From positions 620,001 to 684,000 of the forward strand of contig NZ_CP063832.1 of the NCBI RefSeq assembly GCF_023277925.1: a stretch of DNA of 64,000 bases. The letters are read 5' to 3'. Shown piece after piece: positions 55,907 to 64,000 of this stretch (its first letter is position 1; the number at the start of each line of letters is the position of its first letter). A program made the translations under genes and the position numbers. Origin of the DNA: Pseudomonas entomophila. Its GTDB lineage: Bacteria > Pseudomonadota > Gammaproteobacteria > Pseudomonadales > Pseudomonadaceae. The notes below the pieces were generated by a model that was not told the origin of the DNA, did no database searches, and saw only the letters and a list, made by a program, of their open reading frames with translations.

Positions 55907-58495
55907 ATGAATACTGAATTCCGCAAGCCCCTGCCAGGCACCACCCTGGACTATTTCGACGCCCGCGCCGCGGTCGAGGCGATCAAGCCCGGCGCTTATG
56001 ACGGCCTGCCGTACACCTCCCGCGTGCTGGCCGAAAACCTGGTGCGTCGCTGCGCCCCGGCCACCCTCAACGCCTCGCTCGAACAACTGATCGAACGCAA
56101 GCGCGACCTCGACTTCCCCTGGTTCCCGGCCCGTGTGGTCTGCCACGACATCCTCGGCCAGACCGCGCTGGTGGACCTGGCCGGCCTGCGCGACGCCATT
56201 GCCGACAAGGGCGGTGACCCGGCCCAGGTCAACCCGGTGGTGCCGGTGCAACTGATCGTCGACCACTCGCTGGCCGTGGAGTGCGGCGGCTTCGATCCGC
56301 AGGCGTTCGAGAAGAACCGTGCCATCGAGGATCGCCGCAACGAGGACCGTTTCCACTTCATCAACTGGACCAAGCAGGCGTTCAAGAATGTCGACGTGAT
56401 CCAGCCGGGCAACGGCATCATGCATCAGATCAACCTGGAGAAGATGTCGCCGGTGATCCACAACGACCACGGCGTCGCCTACCCGGACACCTGCGTCGGC
56501 ACCGATAGCCACACCCCGCACGTCGATGCCCTGGGCGTGATCGCCATCGGCGTCGGTGGCCTGGAGGCCGAGAACGTGATGCTGGGGCGCGCCTCGTGGA
56601 TGCGCCTGCCGGAGATCATCGGCGTCGAGCTGACCGGCCGTCTGGCGCCGAGCATTACCGCGACCGACCTGGTGCTGGCGCTCACCGAGTTCCTGCGCCA
56701 ACAGAAGGTAGTCGGCGCCTATCTCGAGTTCCACGGTGCCGGCGCCAGCGCACTGACCCTGGGCGACCGCGCCACCATCTCCAACATGGCCCCGGAATAC
56801 GGCGCCACCGCGGCGATGTTCGCCATCGACCAGCAGACCATCGATTACCTCAAGCTCACCGGCCGCGACGAGCAGCAGGTGCAGTTGGTGGAAACCTACG
56901 CCAAGGTTGCAGGCCTGTGGGCCGACAGCCTGGCCAAGGCCGAGTACGAACGCACCTTGAGCTTCGACCTGTCGAGCGTGGTGCGCAACATGGCCGGCCC
57001 GTCGAACCCGCACGCCCGGGTGTCCACCCGCGACCTGGCGGCCAAGGGCATTGCCGGCCAGTGGCAAGAAGTGCCGGGGCAGATGCCGGATGGCGCGGTG
57101 ATCATCGCCGCCATCACCAGTTGCACCAACACCAGCAACCCGCGCAACGTGATCGCCGCGGGCCTGCTGGCGCGCAATGCCAACAAGCTCGGGCTTGCCC
57201 GTAAACCCTGGGTGAAGTCGTCGCTGGCGCCCGGCTCCAAGACCGTGCAGTTGTACCTCAAGGAAGCGGGGCTGGAGCAGGAGCTGGAGCAGTTGGGCTT
57301 TGGCATCGTCGCCTTCGCCTGTACCACTTGCAACGGCATGTCCGGCGCGCTGGACCCAGTGATCCAGCAGGAGATCATCGACCGCGACCTGTACGCCACC
57401 GCCGTGTTGTCGGGTAACCGCAACTTCGATGGGCGCATCCACCCTTACGCCAAGCAGGCCTTCCTTGCCTCGCCGCCGCTGGTGGTGGCCTACGCGATCG
57501 CGGGCACCATCCGTTTCGACATCGAGAAGGATGTGCTGGGCGTGGTCGATGGTAAGGAGATCCGCTTGAAGGATATCTGGCCGAGCGATGAAGAAATCGA
57601 CGCCGTGGTGCGTGCGTCGGTGAAGCCGGAGCAATTCCGCCAGGTGTACATCCCGATGTTCGCCATCGAAGAGGACAGGGGGCCGAAGGTCGCGCCGCTG
57701 TATGAATGGCGTCCGATGAGCACTTACATCCGCCGCCCGCCGTATTGGGAAGGCGCCCTGGCCGGTGAGCGCACCTTGCGCGGCATGCGCCCGCTGGCAG
57801 TGCTGCCGGACAACATCACCACCGACCACCTGTCGCCGTCCAACGCCATCATGCTCGACAGCGCCGCCGGCGAGTACCTGGCGAAGATGGGCCTGCCGGA
57901 GGAGGACTTCAACTCCTACGCCACCCACCGCGGCGACCACCTGACCGCGCAGCGTGCCACCTTTGCCAACCCCAAGCTGTTCAACGAGATGGTGCGCAAG
58001 GACGACGGCAGCGTGAAGCAGGGTTCGCTGGCGCGCATCGAGCCGGAAGGCAAGGTGACGCGCATGTGGGAGGCGATCGAAACCTACATGCAGCGCAAGC
58101 AGCCGCTGATCATCGTCGCCGGTGCCGACTACGGCCAGGGCTCGTCCCGCGACTGGGCGGCCAAGGGCGTGCGCCTGGCGGGGGTCGAGGCGATCGTCGC
58201 CGAAGGTTTCGAGCGCATCCACCGCACCAACCTGGTGGGCATGGGCGTGCTGCCGCTGGAGTTCAAGCCGGGCACCGACCGCAACACGCTGGGGCTGGAC
58301 GGTAGCGAGACCTACGACGTGCTCGGTGAGCGCACGCCGCGCGCGACGCTGACCCTGGTGGTCACGCGGCGCACTGGCGAGCGTGTCGAGGTGCCGGTGA
58401 CCTGCCGGCTGGATACCGCCGAAGAGGTGTCGATCTACGAAGCGGGCGGGGTATTGCAGCGCTTTGCCCAGGATTTCCTGGAAGGCGCAGCCTGA
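55907..58495 (+). CDS. acnD: Fe/S-dependent 2-methylisocitrate dehydratase AcnD
   Basis: 862 residues from the ATG at 55907; a TTG in frame at 55892 is not needed. Aconitase-family Fe-S ligands: TSCTNTSNP and ACTTCNGMSG. Active-site pieces include GTDSHTPHVDALGVIAIGVG and GSSRDWAAKGVRLAG. The start MNTEFRKPLPGTTLDYFD is that of AcnD. It dehydrates 2-methylcitrate to the trans isomer of 2-methylaconitate, which PrpF (next gene) isomerises. No clear Shine-Dalgarno is seen. Confidence 0.96.
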   Translation: MNTEFRKPLPGTTLDYFDARAAVEAIKPGAYDGLPYTSRVLAENLVRRCAPATLNASLEQLIERKRDLDFPWFPARVVCHDILGQTALVDLAGLRDAIADKGGDPAQVNPVVPVQLIVDHSLAVECGGFDPQAFEKNRAIEDRRNEDRFHFINWTKQAFKNVDVIQPGNGIMHQINLEKMSPVIHNDHGVAYPDTCVGTDSHTPHVDALGVIAIGVGGLEAENVMLGRASWMRLPEIIGVELTGRLAPSITATDLVLALTEFLRQQKVVGAYLEFHGAGASALTLGDRATISNMAPEYGATAAMFAIDQQTIDYLKLTGRDEQQVQLVETYAKVAGLWADSLAKAEYERTLSFDLSSVVRNMAGPSNPHARVSTRDLAAKGIAGQWQEVPGQMPDGAVIIAAITSCTNTSNPRNVIAAGLLARNANKLGLARKPWVKSSLAPGSKTVQLYLKEAGLEQELEQLGFGIVAFACTTCNGMSGALDPVIQQEIIDRDLYATAVLSGNRNFDGRIHPYAKQAFLASPPLVVAYAIAGTIRFDIEKDVLGVVDGKEIRLKDIWPSDEEIDAVVRASVKPEQFRQVYIPMFAIEEDRGPKVAPLYEWRPMSTYIRRPPYWEGALAGERTLRGMRPLAVLPDNITTDHLSPSNAIMLDSAAGEYLAKMGLPEEDFNSYATHRGDHLTAQRATFANPKLFNEMVRKDDGSVKQGSLARIEPEGKVTRMWEAIETYMQRKQPLIIVAGADYGQGSSRDWAAKGVRLAGVEAIVAEGFERIHRTNLVGMGVLPLEFKPGTDRNTLGLDGSETYDVLGERTPRATLTLVVTRRTGERVEVPVTCRLDTAEEVSIYEAGGVLQRFAQDFLEGAA

Positions 58496-58500
58496 GCCGT

Positions 58501-58565
58501 GTTCGCCGGCAAGCTGGCTCTGCAGGGGGCATGATCTTCTGTAGGAGCCGGCTTGCCGGCGAAAG
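58501..58565. repeat. REP pair between acnD and prpF
   Basis: CGCCGGCAAGCTGGCTCTGC followed by the opposite-facing TGTAGGAGCCGGCTTGCCGG. Third REP insertion in the same operon. Confidence 0.8.
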
Positions 58566-58610
58566 GGCCCTAGGGTTTTCTGTTTTTATTTCAGACAGGA
58601 CAGCAAGGTA

Positions 58611-59801
58611 ATGGCGCACGTACCACAAGTAAAAATCCCCGCCACCTACATCCGTGGCGGCACCAGCAAAGGCGTGTTCTTCCGCCTGCAAGACCTGCCC
58701 GAGCAGGCCCAGGTCCCCGGCCCGGCGCGCGACGCCCTGCTGTTGCGGGTGATCGGCAGCCCCGACCCGTACGGCAAGCAGATCGACGGCATGGGTGGTG
58801 CCACCTCCAGCACCAGCAAGACAGTGATCCTGTCGAAAAGCATCAAGGCCAACCACGACGTCGACTACCTGTTCGGCCAGGTGTCGATCGACAAGGCCTT
58901 TGTCGACTGGAGCGGCAACTGCGGCAACCTCTCCGCCGCGGTCGGCTCGTTCGCCATCGCCAGCGGCCTGCTCGATGCCGCGCGCCTGCCGCGCAACGGC
59001 ATCGCCACCGTGCGCATCTGGCAGGCCAATATCGGCAAGACCATCATCGCCCATGTGCCTATCACTGAAGGCGAGGTCCAGGAAACCGGCGACTTCGAGC
59101 TCGACGGCGTAACCTTCCCGGCCGCCGAGGTGCAGCTGGAGTTCCTCGACCCAGCGGCCGACGAGGATGGCGACGGCGGGGCGATGTTCCCCACCGGCAA
59201 CCTGGTGGACGAGCTCGAGGTGCCGGGTGTCGGCACCTTCAAGGCAACCCTGATCAACGCCGGCATCCCGACCATCTTCGTCAATGCCGCCGACCTCGGC
59301 TATTCCGGTACCGAGCTGCAGGAGGCCATTAACGGCGATGTTGCCGCGTTGCAGCGTTTCGAGGCCATCCGCGCCCATGGCGCGGTGCGCATGGGCTTGA
59401 TCGAGCACGTCGATCAGGCTGCCGGGCGTCAGCACACACCCAAGGTGGCCTTCGTCGCGGCGCCGACCACCTACACTGCTTCCAGTGGCAAGGCGGTCAA
59501 TGCCGATGAAGTCGACCTGCTGGTGCGTGCGCTGTCGATGGGCAAGTTGCACCACGCGATGATGGGCACCGCCGCGGTGGCTATCGGCACGGCGGCAGCG
59601 ATACCCGGAACGCTGGTCAACCTCGCAGCCGGTGGGGGCGCGCGCAGTGCCGTGCGCTTCGGGCATCCATCCGGAACGTTGCGGGTCGGTGCCGAGGCGC
59701 GTCAGGTGGACGGGCAGTGGACCGTGACCAAAGCCATCATGAGCCGTAGCGCTCGGGTGCTGATGGAGGGCTGGGTGCGCGTACCTGGCGACAGCTTCTA
59801 A
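58611..59801 (+). CDS. prpF: 2-methylaconitate cis-trans isomerase PrpF
   Basis: 396 residues. The N-terminus [20 protein letters not shown] and the segments [38 protein letters not shown] and [20 protein letters not shown] are characteristic of the PrpF/DUF453 fold. It converts the AcnD product into the cis-2-methylaconitate used by the later hydratase step. AAGGTA precedes the ATG. A GGGGCTGC/GCAGCCCC hairpin at 59832-59850 separates it from prpD. Confidence 0.95.
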   Translation: MAHVPQVKIPATYIRGGTSKGVFFRLQDLPEQAQVPGPARDALLLRVIGSPDPYGKQIDGMGGATSSTSKTVILSKSIKANHDVDYLFGQVSIDKAFVDWSGNCGNLSAAVGSFAIASGLLDAARLPRNGIATVRIWQANIGKTIIAHVPITEGEVQETGDFELDGVTFPAAEVQLEFLDPAADEDGDGGAMFPTGNLVDELEVPGVGTFKATLINAGIPTIFVNAADLGYSGTELQEAINGDVAALQRFEAIRAHGAVRMGLIEHVDQAAGRQHTPKVAFVAAPTTYTASSGKAVNADEVDLLVRALSMGKLHHAMMGTAAVAIGTAAAIPGTLVNLAAGGGARSAVRFGHPSGTLRVGAEARQVDGQWTVTKAIMSRSARVLMEGWVRVPGDSF

Positions 59802-59831
59802 CGCAGCATCGGCGCACGGCTTTCGTTGAGC

Positions 59832-59850
59832 GGGGCTGCGTAGCAGCCCC
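59832..59850 (+). terminator. Hairpin between prpF and prpD
   Basis: GGGGCTGC pairs with GCAGCCCC across a GTA loop. No T run follows, so it is more likely a stabilising or attenuating structure than a full terminator. Confidence 0.5.
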
Positions 59851-59869
59851 TGTTCCAAGGGAGCTATCA

Positions 59870-61354
59870 ATGAGCGCCAATACCGATCTCAACACTCGCC
59901 CCGACTACGACCAGATCCTGCAGGCTATCGCCGACTACGTCCTCGACTATCAGGTCGATTCCCCTGAAGCCCTCGACACCGCCCGCAACTGCCTGATGGA
60001 CACCCTGGGCTGCGGCCTGCTGGCCCTGCGCTTCCCCGAGTGCACCAAGCTGCTCGGCCCGCTGGTCGAGGGCACCGTGGTCCCCCATGGCGCACGGGTG
60101 CCCGGCACCCGCTACCGCCTGGACCCGGTCAAGGCCGCCTGGGATATCGGCTGTGCCGTCCGCTGGCTGGACTACAACGACACCTGGCTGGCCGCAGAGT
60201 GGGCCCACCCCTCGGACAACCTCGGCGGCATCCTCGCCGTCGCCGACCATCTTTCGCAAAAGCGTGTGGCCGGTGGCGAGGCGCCGCTGGCCATGCGCAC
60301 CGTGCTCGATGCGATGGTCATGGCCCATGAGGTCCAGGGCGTGCTGGCGCTGGAGAACGCGTTCAACCGGGTCGGCCTGGATCATGTGCTGCTGGTCAAG
60401 GTGGCCTCCACGGCGGTCTGCGCCAAGCTCATGGGCGCCAACCGCGAACAACTGCTGTCGGCGCTGTCCCATGCCTTCGTCGACGGCCAGGCGTTGCGCA
60501 CCTACCGCCATGCGCCCAATGCCGGTTCGCGCAAATCGTGGGCGGCGGGGGACGCCTCCAGCCGTGGGGTGCGCCTGGCCGATATCGCCATGCGTGGCGA
60601 AATGGGCGTGCCCAGCGTGCTGACGGCGGCACAGTGGGGCTTCTACGATGTGTCGTTCAGCCACACCAACAAGGACCTGGCGCTCAAGCCTGACGAGCAG
60701 CAGGCACTGCGCCTGCCCCAGGCCTTTGGCAGCTACGTGATGGAGAACGTGCTGTTCAAGGTCAGTTTCCCCGCCGAATTCCATGCCCAGACCGCCTGCG
60801 AGGCTGCGCTGGTTCTTCACCCTCAGGTGCGCAACCGCCTGCATGAAGTCACGCGGATCGTCATCACCACCCAGGAGTCGGCGATCCGCATCATCTCCAA
60901 GGAAGGCCCGCTGGCCAACGCCGCCGACCGCGATCATTGCCTGCAGTACATGACTGCCGTGCCGCTGATCTTCGGCAGCCTGGTGGCCGAGCATTACGAG
61001 GATGCGTTCCACGCCGCGCACCCGAGTATCGACCGCCTGCGCGAGAAGATGGAGGTCGTCGAGGATCCGCGTTTCAGTCGCGAATACCTTGAGCCCGACA
61101 AGCGTTCGATCGCCAATGGCCTGCAGGTGTTCTTCAAGGATGGCAGCCATACGCAGCAGGTAGTGGTGGAGTACCCGGTCGGCCATCGTCGGCGCAGGGC
61201 AGAGGGGATACCGTTGCTGGAGGCCAAGTTCAGGGAGAACCTGGCGACACGGTTCGTACGGCAGCGGTGTGAGGAGATCGTCGAGTTGTGCAGGGACCAG
61301 GCTGCGCTTGAAGCCATGCCGGTGCACAGGTTCGTCGATCTTTTCGTGATTTGA
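59870..61354 (+). CDS. prpD: 2-methylcitrate dehydratase PrpD (MmgE/PrpD family)
   Basis: 494 residues, the usual length. The family stretches [40 protein letters not shown] and [20 protein letters not shown] are present. It is a cofactor-free dehydratase of 2-methylcitrate. The operon thus carries both dehydration routes, AcnD-PrpF and PrpD. AAGGGAGC precedes the ATG. Convergent with acnB through a bidirectional terminator. Confidence 0.95.
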   Translation: MSANTDLNTRPDYDQILQAIADYVLDYQVDSPEALDTARNCLMDTLGCGLLALRFPECTKLLGPLVEGTVVPHGARVPGTRYRLDPVKAAWDIGCAVRWLDYNDTWLAAEWAHPSDNLGGILAVADHLSQKRVAGGEAPLAMRTVLDAMVMAHEVQGVLALENAFNRVGLDHVLLVKVASTAVCAKLMGANREQLLSALSHAFVDGQALRTYRHAPNAGSRKSWAAGDASSRGVRLADIAMRGEMGVPSVLTAAQWGFYDVSFSHTNKDLALKPDEQQALRLPQAFGSYVMENVLFKVSFPAEFHAQTACEAALVLHPQVRNRLHEVTRIVITTQESAIRIISKEGPLANAADRDHCLQYMTAVPLIFGSLVAEHYEDAFHAAHPSIDRLREKMEVVEDPRFSREYLEPDKRSIANGLQVFFKDGSHTQQVVVEYPVGHRRRRAEGIPLLEAKFRENLATRFVRQRCEEIVELCRDQAALEAMPVHRFVDLFVI

Positions 61355-61356
61355 AA

Positions 61357-61386
61357 AGCTTCGCCGGCTTGCCGGCGAACAGGCCA
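61357..61386. repeat. REP fragment downstream of prpD
   Basis: A single arm CTTCGCCGGCTTGCCGGCGA just after the prpD stop. It is shorter than the other REPs here. Confidence 0.65.
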
Positions 61387-61393
61387 GAACGAA

Positions 61394-61427
61394 AAAGCCC
61401 CGGTATGGCTACCGGGGCTTTCTTTTA
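61394..61427. terminator. Bidirectional terminator between prpD and acnB
   Basis: AAAGCCCCGGTA (61394-61405) pairs with TACCGGGGCTTT (61410-61421), flanked by A and T runs on both sides. Confidence 0.9.
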
Positions 61428-61443
61428 CAACGTACTGCTCAGC

Positions 61444-64000
61444 TTACGCCTGAACCACCGGGATCTTGGCGTTGGCCGCGGCTTCGCGGAACTCGGCGAT
61501 CTGGTCGAAGCTCAGGTAGCGGTAGACGTCGGCAGCCATGCTGTCGATGTCTTTCGCGTACTGCATGTACTCCTCGACGGTTGGCAGCTTGCCGATGATC
61601 GAAGCGACTGCGGCCAGTTCGGCCGAGGCCAGGTACACGTTGGTCGCGTCGCCCAGACGGTTCGGGAAGTTACGGGTCGAGGTGGACACCACGGTCGAAC
61701 CGGTCTGCACACGTGCCTGGTTACCCATGCACAGCGAGCAGCCTGGCATTTCCATGCGCGCGCCAGCCTTGCCGTAGATGCCGTAGTAGCCTTCCTCGGT
61801 CAGCTGGTGGGCGTCCATCTTGGTTGGCGGTGCCAGCCACAGGCGGGTCGGGATGCCGCCCTTGACCTTGTCCAGCAGCTTGCCGGCGGCACGGAAGTGA
61901 CCGATGTTGGTCATGCACGAACCGATGAACACTTCGTCGATCTTCTCGCCCTGTACCGAAGACAGCAGGCGGGCATCGTCCGGGTCGTTAGGTGCGCAGA
62001 GCACAGGCTCTTTCACGTCGGCCAGGTCGATTTCGATGATCTCGGCGTATTCGGCGTCGGCGTCGGCCGACAGCAGCTCAGGCTTGGCCAACCAGGCTTC
62101 CATCGCTTGCGCGCGGCGCTCCAGGGTGCGGGCATCGCCGTAGCCTTCGCCGATCATCCAGCGCAGCAGGGTGATGTTGGACTGCAGGTACTCGGCGATG
62201 GCCTTCTCTGGCAGCTTGATGGTGCAGCCGGCGGCGGAGCGTTCGGCCGAGGCGTCGGACAGCTCGAAGGCTTGCTCGACGGTCAGGTCGTTGAGGCCTT
62301 CGATTTCCAGGATGCGGCCGGAGAAGGCGTTCTTCTTGCCCTTCTTCTCGACGGTCAGCAGGCCTTTCTGGATGGCGTAGTAAGGGATCGCATGCACCAG
62401 GTCACGTAGAGTGATGCCGGGCTGCAGCTTGCCCTTGAAGCGCACCAGGATCGACTCTGGCATGTCCAGCGGCATGACGCCGGTGGCGGCGGCGAAGGCC
62501 ACCAGGCCGGAGCCGGCCGGGAACGAGATGCCGATCGGGAAGCGGGTGTGCGAGTCGCCACCGGTGCCGACGGTGTCCGGCATCAGCATGCGGTTCAGCC
62601 AGCTGTGGATGATACCGTCGCCTGGGCGCAGCGACACGCCGCCACGGGTGCGGATGAAGTCTGGCAGGGTGTGGTGGGTGGTGACGTCGATTGGTTTCGG
62701 ATAGGCCGCGGTGTGGCAGAACGACTGCATCACCAGGTCAGCGGAGAAGCCCAGGCATGCCAGGTCTTTCAGCTCGTCGCGGGTCATCGGGCCGGTGGTG
62801 TCCTGGGAGCCGACGGTGGTCATCTTCGGTTCGCAGTAGGCACCTGGGCGCACGCCCTGGCCTTCCGGCAGGCCGCAGGCACGACCGACCATCTTCTGCG
62901 CCAGGGTGAAGCCCTTGGTCGAAGCGGCAGGCTGTTCGGGTTTCTTGAACAGGTCCGAAGCACCCAGGCCCAGCTCGGCACGGGCTTTCTCGGTCAGGCC
63001 ACGGCCGACGATCAGCGGGATACGACCGCCAGCGCGGACTTCGTCCAGCAGCACTTCGGTTTTCAGCTCGAAGTTGGTGACCAGTTCGTCGCTGCCGTGA
63101 CGGCGTACTTCACCTTTGAAAGGGTAAACGTCGATGACGTCGCCCATGCCCAGGTTGGTGCAGTCAAATTCGATCGGCAGGGCGCCGGCGTCTTCCATGG
63201 TGTTGTAGAAGATCGGGGCGATCTTGGTGCCGAAGCAGAAGCCACCGGCGCGCTTGTTGGGGACGTACGGGATGTCGTCGCCGAAGAACCACAGCACCGA
63301 GTTGGTGGCGGATTTACGGGAAGAACCGGTACCGACCACGTCACCAACGTAGGCGACTGGGTGGCCTTTGGCCTTGACCGCTTCGATCTGTGCCAGCGGA
63401 CCGACCGAGCCCGGTTGCTTGGGCTCGATGCCGTCGCGGGCCATCTTCAGCATGGCCAGGGCGTGCAGCGGGATGTCAGGGCGCGACCAGGCGTCCGGAG
63501 CAGGCGAGAGGTCGTCGGTGTTGGTTTCGCCGGGTACCTTGAACACGGTCAGGGTGTACTTGTCGGCGATGGCCGGGCGGGCGGTGAACCACTCGCCGGC
63601 GGCCCAGGATTCCAGCACGGCCTTGGCGTGGACATTGCCGGCCTTGGCTTTTTCAGCCACGTCGTGGAAGGCATCGAACATCAGCAGGGTGTGCTTGAGC
63701 TGTTCGGCCGCGACGGCGCCCAGTTCGGCGTCGTCCAGCAGCGCGACCAGCGTTTCGATGTTGTAGCCGCCCTGCATGGTGCCCAGCAGTTCGGTGGCGC
63801 GCTTGCGGTCGATCAGTGGCGATTTGGCTTCGCCCTTGGCGACGGCGGAGAGGAAGGCGGCCTTGACGTAGGCGGCTTCGTCCACTCCTGGCGGGACGCG
63901 GTTGGTGATCAGGTCTACGAGGAAGGCTTCTTCGCCGGCCGGCGGGTTTTTCAGCAGCTCGACCAGGCCTGCAGTTTGTTCGGCGTTCAGCGGCTGGGGC
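61444..64000 (-). CDS. acnB: Aconitate hydratase B (5' part cut by window edge)
   Basis: 852 residues are visible; the frame continues past the right edge, and about 20 N-terminal residues are missing compared with other AcnB proteins. The GTG at 63885 is internal, not the start. Upstream in-frame sequence reads [20 protein letters not shown], as in AcnB. Fe-S ligands are seen in [12 protein letters not shown] and [17 protein letters not shown]-type loop [15 protein letters not shown]. It isomerises citrate to isocitrate in the TCA cycle and, when iron is low, can bind mRNA. It also hydrates 2-methyl-cis-aconitate in the methylcitrate cycle, which fits its position beside the prp operon. Confidence 0.97.
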   Translation of the reverse strand, partial: PQPLNAEQTAGLVELLKNPPAGEEAFLVDLITNRVPPGVDEAAYVKAAFLSAVAKGEAKSPLIDRKRATELLGTMQGGYNIETLVALLDDAELGAVAAEQLKHTLLMFDAFHDVAEKAKAGNVHAKAVLESWAAGEWFTARPAIADKYTLTVFKVPGETNTDDLSPAPDAWSRPDIPLHALAMLKMARDGIEPKQPGSVGPLAQIEAVKAKGHPVAYVGDVVGTGSSRKSATNSVLWFFGDDIPYVPNKRAGGFCFGTKIAPIFYNTMEDAGALPIEFDCTNLGMGDVIDVYPFKGEVRRHGSDELVTNFELKTEVLLDEVRAGGRIPLIVGRGLTEKARAELGLGASDLFKKPEQPAASTKGFTLAQKMVGRACGLPEGQGVRPGAYCEPKMTTVGSQDTTGPMTRDELKDLACLGFSADLVMQSFCHTAAYPKPIDVTTHHTLPDFIRTRGGVSLRPGDGIIHSWLNRMLMPDTVGTGGDSHTRFPIGISFPAGSGLVAFAAATGVMPLDMPESILVRFKGKLQPGITLRDLVHAIPYYAIQKGLLTVEKKGKKNAFSGRILEIEGLNDLTVEQAFELSDASAERSAAGCTIKLPEKAIAEYLQSNITLLRWMIGEGYGDARTLERRAQAMEAWLAKPELLSADADAEYAEIIEIDLADVKEPVLCAPNDPDDARLLSSVQGEKIDEVFIGSCMTNIGHFRAAGKLLDKVKGGIPTRLWLAPPTKMDAHQLTEEGYYGIYGKAGARMEMPGCSLCMGNQARVQTGSTVVSTSTRNFPNRLGDATNVYLASAELAAVASIIGKLPTVEEYMQYAKDIDSMAADVYRYLSFDQIAEFREAAANAKIPVVQA

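Noticed and set aside
55883..58222. 779-residue minus-strand open frame opposite acnD
   Set aside because: Same cause; acnD on the plus strand is certain.
61444..63885. GTG at 63885 as start of acnB
   Set aside because: Coding matching AcnB continues in frame to the window edge, so the true start is outside.

Overview
The window is chromosomal DNA of a fluorescent Pseudomonas, most probably of the P. putida / P. entomophila / P. mosselii group. The evidence is the high GC content and GC-rich third codon positions, an 83-residue OprI lipoprotein, the tig-clpP-clpX-lon-hupB-ppiD block, a complete 2-methylcitrate operon of the acnD/prpF type, cysB beside a [4Fe-4S] CysH, and many REP palindromes typical of this group. 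The species assignment is inference; no 16S rRNA gene is present.

Layout. 1-2173: the end of a chemoreceptor gene and a PAS-GGDEF-EAL protein. 2211-7061 (minus): a 1616-residue leucine-rich-repeat protein ending in a NEL-type E3 ubiquitin ligase domain, a probable anti-eukaryotic effector or toxin. 7158-13042 (minus): an Lrp-type regulator, a four-gene amino-acid ABC transporter, ornithine cyclodeaminase and a CtlX-type hydrolase, which together read as a citrulline/ornithine uptake and catabolism locus. 13325-14872: folD, then divergently tRNA-Arg(TCT), tRNA-His(GTG), tRNA-Leu(TAG) and a second tRNA-His(GTG). 15184-16397: a methyltransferase next to the tRNAs and a small hypothetical protein. 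16749-25202: trigger factor, ClpP, ClpX, Lon, HU-beta and PpiD (protein quality control and nucleoid). 25267-26702: an IS1111-group insertion sequence that has split a REP palindrome; its ends can be placed to the base.

26815-36114 carries housekeeping and envelope genes: patatin, lipoprotein, CHAD protein, thioesterase, Mpo1-like protein, chemoreceptor, TatD, MltF-like transglycosylase, DoxX and GreB. 36233-41844: a ybbP/ybbA export system divergent from tesA, an L,D-transpeptidase and oprI. 42346-49429: an acetyltransferase, DAHP synthase, a PilZ-like protein, a 2-dehydropantoate reductase, a universal stress protein, CysB, CysH and PabB. 49589-52643 (minus): a three-gene cluster of unknown biochemistry (retropepsin-like protease, inactive transglutaminase with a membrane domain, ATP-grasp ligase). 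52929-61354: a GntR regulator and prpB-prpC-acnD-prpF-prpD for propionyl-CoA oxidation. 61444-64000 (minus): most of acnB, cut by the window edge.

The best candidates for less-described biology are the LRR-NEL protein, the citrulline locus with its repeated operator-like motif, the IS1111 element with its likely guide-RNA region, and the protease/transglutaminase/ATP-grasp trio. No CRISPR array, prophage or rRNA operon was seen.
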